Of a stretch of DNA of 64,000 bases, positions 1 through 8,086 are shown piece after piece (the first letter of the stretch is position 1; the number at the start of each line of letters is the position of its first letter). Both the position numbers and the translations under genes were made by a program. A model generated the notes under the pieces. The model worked only from the letters and a program-made list of their open reading frames with translations, was not told the DNA's origin and made no database searches. The stretch lies in assembly GCF_025148445.1 (NCBI RefSeq), contig NZ_CP102270.1:992001-1056000 (forward strand), in the 5' to 3' direction. This DNA is from Eshraghiella crossota. GTDB lineage: Bacteria > Bacillota > Clostridia > Lachnospirales > Lachnospiraceae.

Positions 1-572
1 TTCCGGATAAATCAGGAGGAAAGTATGTAGCAATAGGCGCAGCACGAAATACTAAGGAGTATATGAGTGAATACGGTGAACGAGAGCATGGTTTAGGGGA
101 TGTATTGGCATATGATTTTGTAACTGAAGATGGCACTGCTGAAAAGTGTGAGATAGTACCATACAGTGAGAAATATGAATTGGAAGAAGGCGAGGTCTGT
201 TCTGATTTATCCTACGGGCAGGAGATAAGGGAACTGGGAATATTAGAATATGGATTTAATCCATCCCATGAATTTGTTTATCAGAAAGACGGTAAGGTAT
301 ATTATACCTCATTACAGTGTAATCAGAAAGAAGATGAGGTTAATACGGAGTTTAACACAATTTTTATATGTGATGATAAGGTATATCCCGCATTTGATGG
401 AAAGGAAGTCCTTAAATATGTTATACCAAGTAACGGAGGAATCAGGACAGAACTTGATTTATCGGGATTGCCAAAAGGAGAACATATTGTGTTTACCATA
501 ACTGTTAATAGTAATGGTGATCGTACTGATATGTGTTCACGTTCAAGATTTGCAAAGATAGTGATAGAGTAA
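1..572 (+). CDS. Tandem lipoprotein paralog, copy A (5' end cut by window edge)
   Basis: The reading frame is already open at base 3 and runs to the stop at 570-572, so the start and signal peptide lie outside the window. The visible part aligns nearly residue for residue with the C-terminal halves of the two following genes, including the shared segment around YEKYELEEGE-like acidic residues and the C-terminal SRSRFAKIVIE. An internal ATG at 63 is not the start, because homology to copy B continues upstream of it in frame. The function is unknown. By context it is an extracytoplasmic lipoprotein linked to the ABC exporter downstream. The homology to copies B and C is seen directly; the lipoprotein nature is inferred from them. 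Confidence 0.85.
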   Translation, partial: PDKSGGKYVAIGAARNTKEYMSEYGEREHGLGDVLAYDFVTEDGTAEKCEIVPYSEKYELEEGEVCSDLSYGQEIRELGILEYGFNPSHEFVYQKDGKVYYTSLQCNQKEDEVNTEFNTIFICDDKVYPAFDGKEVLKYVIPSNGGIRTELDLSGLPKGEHIVFTITVNSNGDRTDMCSRSRFAKIVIE

Positions 573-606
573 TATTTATGAAATATGAATCTGGATGAAT
601 CAACGG

Positions 607-622
607 AAACGGTGTACCGTTT
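607..622. promoter_or_regulatory. Operator-like palindrome AAACGGT-GT-ACCGTTT
   Basis: This inverted repeat has 7-bp arms and a 2-bp centre. It lies 24 bp before the start of copy B and just before its ribosome site AAAGGAG. It could bind a dimeric regulator or form a short mRNA hairpin. No T-tract follows closely, so it is a poor terminator. Confidence 0.45.
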
Positions 623-646
623 AACAAAACTCAAAGGAGTAACTAA

Positions 647-1705
647 ATGAAAAATAAATTAATAGCTTTATCAGGAATTATGTTGACAACAACATTACTT
701 CTTACAGGGTGTGGAAGCAAAAAACTTGACATTGATAATAAGGAAACATCATTAAAAGATGAGACTTCCGTAAGTATAGAAAATAATACTACAACCAAAT
801 CCAATGAAGAAATGCCGGAAGGAGGATATAAATATTCAAATATATCTGGCTTTGTTGATCTATCCGCTTATGAAAAAAAAGATGGAAAAGCAGTAAAGAC
901 CCATGTATATCCAGATGCACCGATTACCCTTAACGATGGAAAAGCCAAAATGTGTATATCACAATATAGGACATATATGTACAATGATGAAATTACTGAT
1001 TCTGACAACATAAATTATTTATTATTATTTCATGATGGCAATTATATATATTTTGATACAGAAGAAGGCACTGATAAAATGTATCAGAGTAAATCAAAAA
1101 ATGGTGAACAGGTATTGACTGATTTTGATGTTGTTCCGGATAAATCAGGAGGAAAGTATGTAGCAATAAACGCAGCACGAAATACTAAGGATTATATGAG
1201 TGAATATGGTGAACGAGAGAGTGGTGGAGGTGGTATACTGGTATCTGATTTTGTAACTGAAGATGGCACTGCTGAAAAGTGTGAGATAGTACCATACAGT
1301 GAGAAATATGAATTGGAAGAAGGCGAGTCCTGTGCGGATTTATCTTATGGACAGGAAATAAAGGAACTGGGAATATTAGAATATGGATTTAATCCATCCC
1401 ATGAATTTGTTTATCAGAAAGACGGTAAAGTATATTATACCTCATTACAGTGTAATCAGAAAGAAGATGAAGTTAATACGGAGTTTAACACAATTTTTAT
1501 ATGTGATGATAAGGTATATCCCGCATTTGATGGAAAGGAAGTCCTTAAATATGTTATACCAAGTAACGGAGGAATCAGGACAGAACTTGATTTATCAGGA
1601 TTGCCAAAAGGAGAACATATTGTGTTTACCATAACTGTTAATAGTAATGGTGATGATAGTGATATGTGTTCACGTTCAAGATTTGCAAAGATAGTGATAG
1701 AGTAA
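647..1705 (+). CDS. Tandem lipoprotein paralog, copy B
   Basis: This gene encodes 352 residues. The N-terminus is a type II signal peptide: basic start, hydrophobic stretch, and lipobox LLLTGC with the lipidated cysteine at about residue 22. A polar Thr/Ser/Asn/Glu linker (about 30-60) follows, then a soluble domain I do not recognise, with no catalytic motif visible. AAAGGAG 9 bp upstream supports the start. The protein should be anchored on the outer face of the membrane. It sits between two paralogs and ahead of an ABC exporter, so a role as substrate, sensor or immunity-like partner of that exporter is possible, but this is inference only. Confidence 0.85.
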   Translation: MKNKLIALSGIMLTTTLLLTGCGSKKLDIDNKETSLKDETSVSIENNTTTKSNEEMPEGGYKYSNISGFVDLSAYEKKDGKAVKTHVYPDAPITLNDGKAKMCISQYRTYMYNDEITDSDNINYLLLFHDGNYIYFDTEEGTDKMYQSKSKNGEQVLTDFDVVPDKSGGKYVAINAARNTKDYMSEYGERESGGGGILVSDFVTEDGTAEKCEIVPYSEKYELEEGESCADLSYGQEIKELGILEYGFNPSHEFVYQKDGKVYYTSLQCNQKEDEVNTEFNTIFICDDKVYPAFDGKEVLKYVIPSNGGIRTELDLSGLPKGEHIVFTITVNSNGDDSDMCSRSRFAKIVIE

Positions 1706-1739
1706 TATTTATGAAATATGAATCTGGATGAATCTACGG

Positions 1740-1755
1740 AAACGGTGTACCGTTT
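1740..1755. promoter_or_regulatory. Second copy of the operator-like palindrome
   Basis: The same AAACGGT-GT-ACCGTTT sequence occurs 24 bp before copy C, at the same position as the one before copy B. It was duplicated with the unit, so conservation alone does not prove function. Confidence 0.45.
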
Positions 1756-1779
1756 AACAAAACTCAAAGGAGTAACTAA

Positions 1780-2838
1780 ATGAAAAATAAATTAATAGCT
1801 TTATCAGAAATTATGTTGACAGCAACATTACTTCTTACAGGTTGTGGAAATAAAAAACTTGACATTGATAATAAGGAAACATCATTAAAAGATGAGACTT
1901 CCGTAAGTATAGAAAATAATACTACAACCCAATCAAATGAAGAAATGCCGGAAGGAGGATATAAGTATTCATCGGAATCAGGCTCGGCCGGGTTATTTGC
2001 TTATGAGTTAAAAGATGGAAAAGAAGTAAAGACCAATGTATATCCCGATGCACCGATTACCCTTAATGATGGAAAAATAAGGATGTGCATGACACAATAT
2101 AGGTCATTTGAATATAATAATGCAGTAATTGACAGTACAAATATTAATTATGCCTTAGTATTTCATAATGGCAATTATATATATTTTGATACGGAAGATG
2201 GCACTGATAAAATGTACACAAGCAGATCAAAAAATGGTGAACAGATAATGACTGATTTTCAGGTGGTTCCTGACCGGTCAGATAATAAATATAGATTAAT
2301 CAATCTGTCAAGAAATGAACTATCATATATGGATGATTATGGCGAATTAGAGTATGATACATTTAGAGATAGGACTCAAAATTTTGTAACAGAAAAAGGC
2401 ACGGTTGATGAATGTCAGATAGTACCATACAGTGAGAAATATGAATTGGAAGAAGGAGAGGCCTGTGCTGATTTATCTTATGGACAGGAAATAAAGGAAC
2501 TGGGAATATTAGAGTGCGGATTTAATCCATACAATGAATTTGTTTATCAGAAAGACGGTAAGGTATATTATACCTCATTACAGTGTAATCAGAAAGAAGA
2601 TGAGGTTAATACGGAGTTTAACACAATTTTTATATGTGATGATAAAGTATATCCTGCATTTGATGGGAAGGAAGTCCTTAAATATGTCATACCAAGTAAC
2701 GGAGGAATCAAGACAGAACTTGATTTATCGGGATTGCCAAAGGGAGAACATATTGTGTTTACCATAACTGTTAATAATAAAGATGATGATAGTGATATGT
2801 ATTCACGTTCAAGATATGCAAAGATAGTGATAGAGTAA
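1780..2838 (+). CDS. Tandem lipoprotein paralog, copy C
   Basis: This gene encodes 352 residues. The signal peptide and lipobox LLLTGC match copy B with few changes, and the last 110 residues are almost identical to copies A and B. The region of about residues 65-215 is clearly diverged, for example SSESGSAGLFAYELKDGKEV where B has a different series. This mosaic pattern suggests gene conversion at the ends or selection in the middle. It is followed after 5 bp by the permease, so it is probably cotranscribed with the exporter. The function is unknown. Confidence 0.85.
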   Translation: MKNKLIALSEIMLTATLLLTGCGNKKLDIDNKETSLKDETSVSIENNTTTQSNEEMPEGGYKYSSESGSAGLFAYELKDGKEVKTNVYPDAPITLNDGKIRMCMTQYRSFEYNNAVIDSTNINYALVFHNGNYIYFDTEDGTDKMYTSRSKNGEQIMTDFQVVPDRSDNKYRLINLSRNELSYMDDYGELEYDTFRDRTQNFVTEKGTVDECQIVPYSEKYELEEGEACADLSYGQEIKELGILECGFNPYNEFVYQKDGKVYYTSLQCNQKEDEVNTEFNTIFICDDKVYPAFDGKEVLKYVIPSNGGIKTELDLSGLPKGEHIVFTITVNNKDDDSDMYSRSRYAKIVIE

Positions 2839-2843
2839 CATTT

Positions 2844-3881
2844 ATGAAATATGAATTTTTAAAATTATTAAAAGACAAAGCTTTTTTAATATCATTGGCA
2901 GCCTGTCTCATAATAACTGTGTTTATGTCAGTGGAAAAGTCGCAGCCTGACAGCCAGACAAAGTACGTCATGGAACAGTATAATTATGATACAAGTGAAG
3001 CCTACAACGATAAAATCAAAGAGTACCGCAACATTGCCGACAGCAGAAGCCGGATTGCAAAAAAGGCAGAAAGACTAAGTAATGTTAATGATGAGTATCT
3101 TTCAAAAGTTAATATAAAAACATACAACCTTTGTAAATCTCCGTTGGAATTTAAGTCTGTTTTTAACATTCAATTCTTTAATAGGAGCGATATTAACAGT
3201 GGATATCTGTCCGCTGTTGTTATCCTGATTTTATTTGGAATAGCAGTTGTAAGAATATTTTATGCCGATGTTAATTCAGAGCTTGTTATGTATATAAGAT
3301 CAACATACAGGGGACAGAACAAAGTATATAATAACAAATTAATTATTCTTTTGATTACTGCAGCGGTTCTTGCAATATTAAAGAACGTAATAAATTTTCT
3401 CCCGCAGATAATCTATGGTTCGGCAGGAGACTGGCTCAATCCGATACAGTGCCTTGAACCGGATTCACCGTATAATATCAGTATATTGACATTCTTTATC
3501 ATACAGATACTTTTTACATTAAGTTCATATATGTTTTATGGAATGATAATTGTAATTGTATCGGTAAGTTCACAGAAGATAGTTAATTCACTTATTGCGG
3601 TGGTGATTACGGGTGGAACATGGTTATTATATCATTACATAGTTGCAATCAGGTTTGGCACACCGGGCATTGAAAATAAATGGTACACATTTGTATCAAG
3701 ATACATCGGGTCACCACATGCGCTTTATTATCCAAGAAGTTATTTTAACAAATTGGAATTTGTGAGAATGGGAAATATTCCGTTTAAGCCTGTAACCGTA
3801 TATATGATATGTACCATTCCATTAATTATTGCGATGTATTTTACAGGCAGATATATATATGTGAAAAAGGGCAGGAGATAA
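2844..3881 (+). CDS. ABC exporter membrane subunit (ABC-2 type), first of two
   Basis: This is a 345-residue integral membrane protein. A hydrophobic segment near residues 14-30 is followed by a large polar loop (about 35-125), then several strongly hydrophobic segments between about 130 and 340. This is the layout of ABC-2 type permeases with one large extracytoplasmic loop after the first helix. It starts 5 bp after lipoprotein copy C and is followed 1 bp later by the ATPase gene, so the three make one operon. The family assignment rests on topology and context; the substrate is unknown. Confidence 0.75.
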   Translation: MKYEFLKLLKDKAFLISLAACLIITVFMSVEKSQPDSQTKYVMEQYNYDTSEAYNDKIKEYRNIADSRSRIAKKAERLSNVNDEYLSKVNIKTYNLCKSPLEFKSVFNIQFFNRSDINSGYLSAVVILILFGIAVVRIFYADVNSELVMYIRSTYRGQNKVYNNKLIILLITAAVLAILKNVINFLPQIIYGSAGDWLNPIQCLEPDSPYNISILTFFIIQILFTLSSYMFYGMIIVIVSVSSQKIVNSLIAVVITGGTWLLYHYIVAIRFGTPGIENKWYTFVSRYIGSPHALYYPRSYFNKLEFVRMGNIPFKPVTVYMICTIPLIIAMYFTGRYIYVKKGRR

Positions 3882-3882
3882 G

Positions 3883-4581
3883 ATGTTAGAAGTTAAAAAT
3901 CTTTATAAAAAGTACGGAAAAAAATGCGTGCTTAATAACATGAATTATTTATTTACACCGGGAATATACGGATTGTTAGGACCTAATGGTGCAGGAAAAT
4001 CAACTCTTATGAATATAATTTCCGATGTGATTGACAGCAGTGAAGGTTCTGTTGAATATATGGGAAAAAATATTAAAAGTATGAAAGCTGAATACAGAAA
4101 ACATATAGGATATCTTCCACAGAATACAGGATTATATCCGGAGTTTACCCTTACGGAAATGTTAGAATATTTTGCTTATCTTCGAGGCCTTGATAAGTCT
4201 AAAATACCGGAGATGATGGAAAAAGTCCTTACCGGCACTAATCTTTTATCGAGAAAAGATGATAAAATCAAAACATTTTCCGGAGGAATGAAAAGACGTG
4301 CAGCAATTGCAGTAACTTTTATTGCAGACCCGGAGATACTTATATTTGATGAGCCTACAGTGGGACTTGATCCTAAAGAACGCATCCGTTTCAGAGAGTT
4401 AATCCTAAATAATAAGAAGGATAAGGTAATCATCATTTCTTCCCATATAGTTTCGGACCTTGATATGATTGCAGATAAGATTCTGTTGATAAAAGAAGGT
4501 GTAATAGCGGGTGAGATTGATAATGACGGAAGCCACAATCTTGAGGATGAATATATGACATTGTTTGAGAAAGATGAATAA
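3883..4581 (+). CDS. ABC transporter ATP-binding protein
   Basis: This 232-residue nucleotide-binding subunit has Walker A GPNGAGKST near residues 34-42, signature FSGGMKRR near 130, Walker B with the catalytic glutamate in LIFDEPTVGLD near 150, and an H-loop histidine in SSHI. This is the ABC-2 exporter type of ATPase. It lies between two membrane proteins, which probably form a heterodimeric exporter with it. The start is supported by AGGAG just upstream. Energising export of a peptide, lipid or drug is typical of the family; the substrate cannot be told. Confidence 0.95.
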   Translation: MLEVKNLYKKYGKKCVLNNMNYLFTPGIYGLLGPNGAGKSTLMNIISDVIDSSEGSVEYMGKNIKSMKAEYRKHIGYLPQNTGLYPEFTLTEMLEYFAYLRGLDKSKIPEMMEKVLTGTNLLSRKDDKIKTFSGGMKRRAAIAVTFIADPEILIFDEPTVGLDPKERIRFRELILNNKKDKVIIISSHIVSDLDMIADKILLIKEGVIAGEIDNDGSHNLEDEYMTLFEKDE

Positions 4582-4583
4582 AA

Positions 4584-5531
4584 GTGAATAAAATATTAAA
4601 ATTTGAACTTAAAAAGAGCATATTGAATATTAAGGCTTTGATTTTTTTAGTAGTAATGTTATTGCTGAAAGTAATACTCGCGTTCGTTAATATTCCCCAG
4701 ACAGGAAGAAATATCAATGAAAATCTTTATAAAAAAGTAATCAGTGAAATGCCGGGTGGATATACACAGGAGAAGAGAGATTTTGTAGAAGAAAGACTTG
4801 AGTATTTTTCGGATATAAAAGACAATAACACGATTGAGTATAATTATTACCTTGGTAAATATACTGATGAAGAGTACAGGGAGATTAAGAATGACAGTCT
4901 TATCGCAGAAAAAATGATACCTGTGTACTCATATATAAGAGAAAAATATAATTATTACCATGAGGAATACCCTGACGGCAGGCTTTTTTATGATTTAGAT
5001 GTGCAGAAATACATTGCATCCATTGGAATGGAATTTACCGCAATTATTTTTATTGCGTATATTATATGCAATATATTTTGTAATGATTACAGGTGCAGGA
5101 CGGATGTCCTTGTTAAAACTTCATATTATGGCAGAAAAAATCTGTTTGGATGCCGTATGTTAATTACAATGAGCGTAGCTGTAGTACTTTTCCTTGTATC
5201 ATTGCTGCTTGACTATCTGATTAAATCAAGACTTTTTGATATTAATTATTATAATTATTCCATTAAATCAATTATGGAAATGTCAGGATTTACATTTGAT
5301 ATTTCTGTCGGTAATGCAATATTATTGATTAACATTACAAAATTTATTTATATGATAATCTTTTCATTTATATTAATTGGAATAAGCAGAGTGCTTAAAA
5401 ATACATACTATGTTTTTCTTGCCGGAGCGGGACTGGTTCTTTTTACTTATATTCTATCGGAATTTGTTCCGAAGGCAGCAAGATTTTTCCTGCCGGGTGC
5501 CGGACTTACAGGCATAAAATTATTTATTTGA
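4584..5531 (+). CDS. ABC exporter membrane subunit, second of two
   Basis: This 315-residue membrane protein has a hydrophobic helix at about 13-30, a long polar loop (about 35-135), and four or five further hydrophobic segments. This is the same topology as the first permease, with low sequence similarity. The start is GTG at 4584, 2 bp after the ATPase stop, so translation is probably coupled. The last codons overlap the -35 box of the lysine riboswitch promoter. ABC-2 family by topology and context. Confidence 0.75.
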   Translation: MNKILKFELKKSILNIKALIFLVVMLLLKVILAFVNIPQTGRNINENLYKKVISEMPGGYTQEKRDFVEERLEYFSDIKDNNTIEYNYYLGKYTDEEYREIKNDSLIAEKMIPVYSYIREKYNYYHEEYPDGRLFYDLDVQKYIASIGMEFTAIIFIAYIICNIFCNDYRCRTDVLVKTSYYGRKNLFGCRMLITMSVAVVLFLVSLLLDYLIKSRLFDINYYNYSIKSIMEMSGFTFDISVGNAILLINITKFIYMIIFSFILIGISRVLKNTYYVFLAGAGLVLFTYILSEFVPKAARFFLPGAGLTGIKLFI

Positions 5532-5556
5532 CATAGTATATATTAAGTGATACACT
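5528..5556 (+). promoter_or_regulatory. Promoter of the dapA riboswitch leader
   Basis: TTGACA (5528-5533), a 17-bp spacer and TACACT (5551-5556) make a good sigma-A type promoter. The -35 box overlaps the stop codon of the preceding permease gene. Transcription should start near 5563, just before the riboswitch. Confidence 0.75.
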
Positions 5557-5569
5557 ATCACTAAATAGA

Positions 5570-5740
5570 AAAGAGTGTAGAGGTTGCACTGATTAACAGT
5601 ACATTGTCTGATATGACAGGAATAGATGATGACAATGGAAAGGAGTCGGTGCCGAAGCTGTATTAACCTGTATTGATGCAAGCTGGGCATATATATAATA
5701 TGTATATGACTGTCATCGTAAGATGGGGAGCTACCTAAAG
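5570..5740 (+). ncRNA. Lysine riboswitch (L box)
   Basis: The leader shows the conserved blocks of the lysine aptamer in order: AGAGGTTGCACTGATTAACA, GGAAAGGAGTCGGTGCCGAA, GCTGGGCAT, ATGACTGTCA and GGGGAGCTACC. These match the B. subtilis lysC leader blocks. It precedes a terminator hairpin and then dapA, the usual arrangement for lysine-repressed transcription attenuation. The 5' and 3' edges are approximate. Confidence 0.93.
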
Positions 5741-5762
5741 TTAAATTATAGCTTATGACTTT

Positions 5763-5790
5763 AAGAGTTCCTTTTGGAACTCTTTTTTTA
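5763..5790 (+). terminator. Riboswitch-controlled intrinsic terminator
   Basis: The stem AAGAGTTCC / GGAACTCTT with a TTTT loop is followed by a run of seven T. It lies between the L box and dapA. High lysine should favour this hairpin and stop transcription before dapA. Confidence 0.9.
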
Positions 5791-5870
5791 TTTAAAATAA
5801 CAGAATGTCTGTTAAGCGGACATTCATTGTTTACATCAGTATAAATTTTATATATGGAAGGAGACATATT

Positions 5871-6755
5871 ATGTCATTATTTACAGGTGCCGGTGTTGCC
5901 ATTGTTACACCAATGAACGCTGATGGAAGCGTTAATTATGAGAAGTTAGCCGAGCTTCTTGAGTTCCAGATTGCAAATGAGACAGATGCAATCATTATCT
6001 GCGGAACAACAGGTGAATCAGCAACATTAAGCGAGGAAGAACATTCAGAGGTTATAAGATTCTGCATTAAGACAGTTAATCACAGAATACCTGTTATTGC
6101 GGGAACCGGTTCTAACTGTACTGAGACAGCAGTTAAATTATCAAAAGAAGCAGAAGAAGCAGGAGCAGACGGACTTCTTGTTGTAACACCTTATTACAAC
6201 AAGGCAACACAGTCAGGACTTATCGCACACTTTACCAAGGTTGCAGGTTCGGTTAAAATTCCTATCATTCTTTACAATGTTCCGAGCAGAACAGGATGTA
6301 ATATTTTACCTGCTACAGCAGCTAAATTATTTAAAGAAGTGGATAACATCGTAGGTATCAAGGAAGCATCAGGAAATCTTTCACAGGTTGCAGAACTTGC
6401 AGCTTTGACAGAAGGCAGGATGGACATATATTCAGGCAATGATGACCAGATAGTTCCTATTATGTCACTTGGTGGAAAGGGCGTTATCTCAGTTCTTTCA
6501 AACGTTGCACCTAAGGTTGCCCACGACATTCCTACATTATTCCTTAACGGTGATGTCAAGAAAGCATGTGAACTCCAGCTTAAGTCAATAGAGCTTATCA
6601 AGGCACTTTTTGTTGAAGTTAATCCTATTCCTGTAAAACATGCTCTTAATCTTATGGGATTTGAAGTAGGACCACTCAGAGGACCTCTTTCTCCAATGGA
6701 GCCAAAGAACCTTGAAGTTCTCAAAAATGCAATGAAAAATTACGGATTAATATAA
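5871..6755 (+). CDS. dapA: 4-hydroxy-tetrahydrodipicolinate synthase DapA
   Basis: DapA condenses pyruvate with aspartate semialdehyde, the first committed step to diaminopimelate and lysine, in the cytoplasm. The 294-residue protein has the family motifs GTTGESATL (about 43-51), the tyrosine in VTPYYN, YNVPSRTG, and the Schiff-base lysine in GIKEASGN near 162. The start at 5871 follows AAGGAG at a 7-bp distance. An in-frame ATG at 5805 lies upstream without a ribosome site and would add a non-homologous extension, so it was rejected. It is controlled by the lysine riboswitch and followed 15 bp later by dapB. Confidence 0.97.
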   Translation: MSLFTGAGVAIVTPMNADGSVNYEKLAELLEFQIANETDAIIICGTTGESATLSEEEHSEVIRFCIKTVNHRIPVIAGTGSNCTETAVKLSKEAEEAGADGLLVVTPYYNKATQSGLIAHFTKVAGSVKIPIILYNVPSRTGCNILPATAAKLFKEVDNIVGIKEASGNLSQVAELAALTEGRMDIYSGNDDQIVPIMSLGGKGVISVLSNVAPKVAHDIPTLFLNGDVKKACELQLKSIELIKALFVEVNPIPVKHALNLMGFEVGPLRGPLSPMEPKNLEVLKNAMKNYGLI

Positions 6756-6770
6756 AAGAAGGTACAGAAA

Positions 6771-7526
6771 ATGGTTAAGATAATTATGCACGGCTGCAAC
6801 GGTAAGATGGGTCAGGTTATCACAGGAATTGTTGCCGCTGACAAAGACGCAGAAATTGTTGCGGGAATAGATATTGTCGATAACAGACAGAATCCATACC
6901 CTGTTTTTACCAATATTGATGACTGCAATGTTGAAGCAGATGTAATCATTGATTTTGCATCGGCAAAGGCAATTGACAAATTGCTTGATTATGTTGAGAC
7001 AAGGAAAATTCCTGTAGTATTATGCACAACAGGATTATCTGAAGAACAGCTTGCAAGAGTTGAAGAGGTATCAAAGAAGGTAGCTGTCCTTAAATCAGCT
7101 AATATGTCTTTAGGAATTAATACTTTATTCAAGGTGCTTAAATCAGTATCTCCATTACTTGCAGAAGCAGGTTTTGATATTGAAATCGTTGAGAAACATC
7201 ATCATTTCAAGGTTGATGCACCAAGTGGCACAGCACTTGCTTTAGGTGATGCTGTTAATGAAAGCCTCCCTGAGAAATATGAATACAAATTCGACAGAAG
7301 TCAGGACAGAATTCCAAGACCTAAGAATGAAATCGGTTTTTCTTCTGTAAGAGGCGGAACAATAGTAGGCGAGCATGATGTTATTTTCGCAGGCGAAGAC
7401 GAAGTAATAACATTCTCTCATACCGCATATTCAAAGAGTGTATTTGCCAAAGGTGCTGTTGAAGCAGCTAAGTTCCTCAAAGGACAGCCTGCAGGACATT
7501 ACACAATGAAAGAAGTCATAGGTTAA
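6771..7526 (+). CDS. dapB: 4-hydroxy-tetrahydrodipicolinate reductase DapB
   Basis: DapB reduces the DapA product with NAD(P)H on the way to diaminopimelate. The 251-residue protein has an N-terminal dinucleotide-binding motif HGCNGKMGQ, and the active-site and substrate region EKHHHFKVDAPSGTALALGD near 140-160 with the conserved His, Lys and GT. The length is normal for the family. It follows dapA by 15 bp and shares its riboswitch control. The mobile element begins only 6 bp after its stop codon, so the original downstream DNA and terminator have been displaced. Confidence 0.97.
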   Translation: MVKIIMHGCNGKMGQVITGIVAADKDAEIVAGIDIVDNRQNPYPVFTNIDDCNVEADVIIDFASAKAIDKLLDYVETRKIPVVLCTTGLSEEQLARVEEVSKKVAVLKSANMSLGINTLFKVLKSVSPLLAEAGFDIEIVEKHHHFKVDAPSGTALALGDAVNESLPEKYEYKFDRSQDRIPRPKNEIGFSSVRGGTIVGEHDVIFAGEDEVITFSHTAYSKSVFAKGAVEAAKFLKGQPAGHYTMKEVIG

Positions 7527-7532
7527 TAATAT

Positions 7533-7549
7533 AAAAGTGGTGTACCCTG
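7533..7549 (+). repeat. Left terminal inverted repeat of the element
   Basis: AAAAGTGGTGTACCCTG. The inverse complement of 20940-20956 is identical except for one base (A to C at position 12). Similarity continues inward as TAAT and GTGTT with small gaps. The region from here to 7663 has no gene; it holds the element end and probably recombinase-binding sequence. Confidence 0.75.
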
Positions 7550-7663
7550 TAATGTGTTCCCGGAATCCCGGGGCATGACACAGCTTATGGCTAAGTAGAT
7601 GTAATCAAGAGAAGAAAGGAAAAGCACAATCCAGACGGAACCGGCGACTGTGTCAAGAAATGT

Positions 7664-7692
7664 TTGTGGAATAGCAAGGACTTTGATATAAT
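7664..7692 (+). promoter_or_regulatory. Putative promoter of the first element gene
   Basis: TTGTGG, a 17-bp spacer and a perfect TATAAT lie 43 bp before the small regulator gene. The -35 box is weak, the -10 box strong. Confidence 0.5.
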
Positions 7693-7734
7693 GGGAACAG
7701 GAACCCCGGAACCGGGAGAAAGGCAGGAGGATAA

Positions 7735-7968
7735 ATGCACATAAGCTATAAACCCCTCTGGCACACGCTGGTTGAGCGCAATATGAGGAAAGAGGACTTG
7801 CGGCTTGCCGCCGGTCTTACCACAAATATGATTGCTAACATGGGGAAAGGCAAGAACATCAGCATGGAAACGCTGGTTCGTATCTGCGAAACCCTGAATT
7901 GTGGTATTATGGATGTAATTGAGTTGGAGCAAGACAAAGAACCGAAAAATGAGGAACAGACGGGCTAA
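7735..7968 (+). CDS. Small Cro/CI-type DNA-binding regulator
   Basis: This 77-residue protein looks like a single helix-turn-helix domain of the short Cro/CI (HTH_26-like) type. Its segment DLRLAAGLTTNMIANMGKGK and the following ISMETLVRICETLNC fit helices 2-4. The ribosome site CAGGAGG lies 6 bp before the ATG. It is the first gene of the element and is placed to regulate the modules behind it. Which operator it binds cannot be seen. Confidence 0.75.
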   Translation: MHISYKPLWHTLVERNMRKEDLRLAAGLTTNMIANMGKGKNISMETLVRICETLNCGIMDVIELEQDKEPKNEEQTG

Positions 7969-8086
7969 AATTGGCGATAGCTACCCGTTGCAACGGTTCG
8001 TTGCGTTTGTTCCTGCGTGTGTTGGTAGATATAAAACGGCTTGTCTGCTATGATTTTTTCATAATCAAAGTAGCAGGAGGAACATT

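Larger units (their letters stand above)
1..2843 (+). repeat. Tandem gene duplication, 1133-bp units
   Basis: The stop codons of the three lipoprotein genes end at 572, 1705 and 2838, exactly 1133 bp apart. The 74-bp spacers 573-646 and 1706-1779 are almost identical. Each spacer contains an ATGAAATATGAAT remnant matching the first bases of the permease gene at 2844, so the duplicated unit captured the original junction with the permease. The ends of the genes are near identical while the middle third differs. Confidence 0.9.

Noticed and set aside
5805-5870. Longer dapA frame beginning at 5805
   Set aside because: It has no ribosome site, lies right behind the riboswitch terminator, and adds residues outside the DapA family; ATG 5871 has AAGGAG.
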